DNA from: Drosophila pseudoobscura
Lineage: Eukaryota; Arthropoda; Insecta; Diptera; Drosophilidae
NCBI RefSeq assembly: GCF_009870125.1
Contig: NC_046680.1
Coordinates: forward strand, 18,805,501-18,869,500
DNA length: 64,000 nt
Direction: 5' to 3'
Shown here: piece after piece, positions 63,033 through 64,000 of the stretch
How the letters are laid out: each line of letters opens with the position of its first letter
How positions within the stretch are numbered: the stretch's first letter is position 1
Made by a program: the position numbers and the translations under genes
The notes under the pieces: model-generated
Database searches by the model: none
Seen by the model: the letters and a program-made list of their open reading frames with translations, nothing else
Told to the model about the DNA's origin: nothing

Positions 63033-64000
63033 AGTCATTATCAATCAAATCGAATACCGCGCTCGCAGCCCCTCCTCTGCAATCTACAAGCGCACACTCG
63101 CTCTTGATTTATACTGCAGATGTCAAATATGACAACGGTGGCTCCCGGATGGAGGGGACGAGTGGCGGGGAAGGGCGACAGAAGCGAATTTATGCCCTAT
63201 GCACCGTTAACTCTATGTAAATCTTGTGGGTGTTTGAGTTTCGGGTCGCGAGCCTGTCGGGTGAGTCGGGCGTGTCGGGCGTGTCGGGCTGTGAATCGAA
63301 ACTCTAACAAAAAAGAGATCCGGCGCATCCAATGAAATAAATTCATGTTTGGTCGCAATGAAAAGCAAATATTTTCCACCAAAAACACGACGGCTGGATG
63401 AGAGGAAATAAAATATCCGCTACAAGTGGACGTGTGTGCTTCCAACCTTTCAAAACGATATATATTTACACACATCATTTTAATTACATCGAAGGCTCAT
63501 CAATTGACTTGTAACAAGCTGTTTACCTCATCGATGTGCCTCCTGTGAATGGTTTTTAATTAGAGATGATGGGATTTGTCCTTTGAAAAGGACTTACAAG
63601 TCATTTCCTTATATGAAAATATACAAAACAAGAATATATTCGTGAATGGGCCAAAACGTTTTTATCCATTAATTTTGTATTTCTTCTCGCGAAAATAGGT
63701 GTATTTCCCATTGAGTTTTTTGACTTTTTTCAGTACTTGTGGACAGTACAGGTCGTCAGCAAAAATGTAGAATAATTTATTGATTCAATGACTACAAATA
63801 TTCAGTAAAACGAACTTTGAAGCGTCGATGATTGCGCACCCTTGAAGTTCGAAGAGTAGAATATGTTAGTTTACCTTATTCTCTTCATTAGATGATATAG
63901 AATCGATTTGTGTGTTTCCCAAAAAATCTGATTTATTGACCAGTTATTTCTATAATTTTTTCATCTATAATTTAAAGTGATCCGATTTCCACTTCAGACA

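Larger units (their letters stand above)
61549..64000 (+). other. ap: apterous intron 4, open at window end
   Basis: It begins with GTAAGT at 61,549. I searched for the LIM2 exon that should follow (conserved Cys-X2-Cys spacing) and found none, so the intron exceeds 2.4 kb. It is rich in hexanucleotide repeats: GCGAAC at 61,848-61,875, GACGTG at 62,062-62,097, TCTGGG at 62,616-62,652, GGTGTC at 62,695-62,723, and (TGC)n at 63,010-63,032. Confidence 0.65.

Overview
The window is euchromatic insect DNA, and I read it as a Drosophila genome. Short (58-69 bp) GT-AG introns split coding exons that translate to recognisable fly proteins, the promoters carry fly motifs (an M1BP-type site and DRE octamers), and simple repeats are abundant. 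The repeated word TACTCGTA, hexanucleotide repeats such as GGGACC and GACGTG, and the gene order suggest the obscura group (pseudoobscura-like). The species call is inference.

Four protein-coding genes can be supported exon by exon. Swim (+, 8,822-10,257) encodes a secreted TINAG-like pseudo-protease. Vps35 (-, 14,787-11,352) encodes the retromer core subunit and converges tail to tail on Swim. unc-5 (+, 23,035-31,489) encodes the netrin repulsive receptor with all domains present. apterous (+, from 56,995) has its first four coding exons here, up to the end of LIM1; LIM2 and the homeodomain lie beyond 64,000.

Layout: 1-8.8 kb is non-coding with a candidate Swim leader at 6.6-7.4 kb. 8.8-14.9 kb holds Swim and Vps35. 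14.87-15.82 kb is an inverted duplication that starts in the Vps35 promoter. 15.8-22.76 kb is the probable unc-5 promoter and 5' leader domain. 22.76-32.5 kb is unc-5. 33.0-33.35 kb holds a minus-strand coding-like remnant that I could not identify. 33.4-55.4 kb is a roughly 22-kb gene desert rich in simple repeats and AT-rich islands, probably apterous regulatory DNA. 55.4-64 kb is the 5' half of apterous, with a decayed INE-1/DINE-1 insertion in intron 1.

The genes do not form a pathway together. Swim (Wingless solubility), Vps35 (retromer recycling, which in flies includes Wntless) and apterous (dorsal wing selector) all touch Wingless or wing biology, but this neighbourhood is probably a product of chromosome rearrangement. 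I found no wholly new biological system. The most unusual items are the unexplained coding-like fragment at 33 kb, two long palindromes sharing the core ACGTCGCGACGT at 36.0 and 42.9 kb, and the inverted duplication at the Vps35 promoter.
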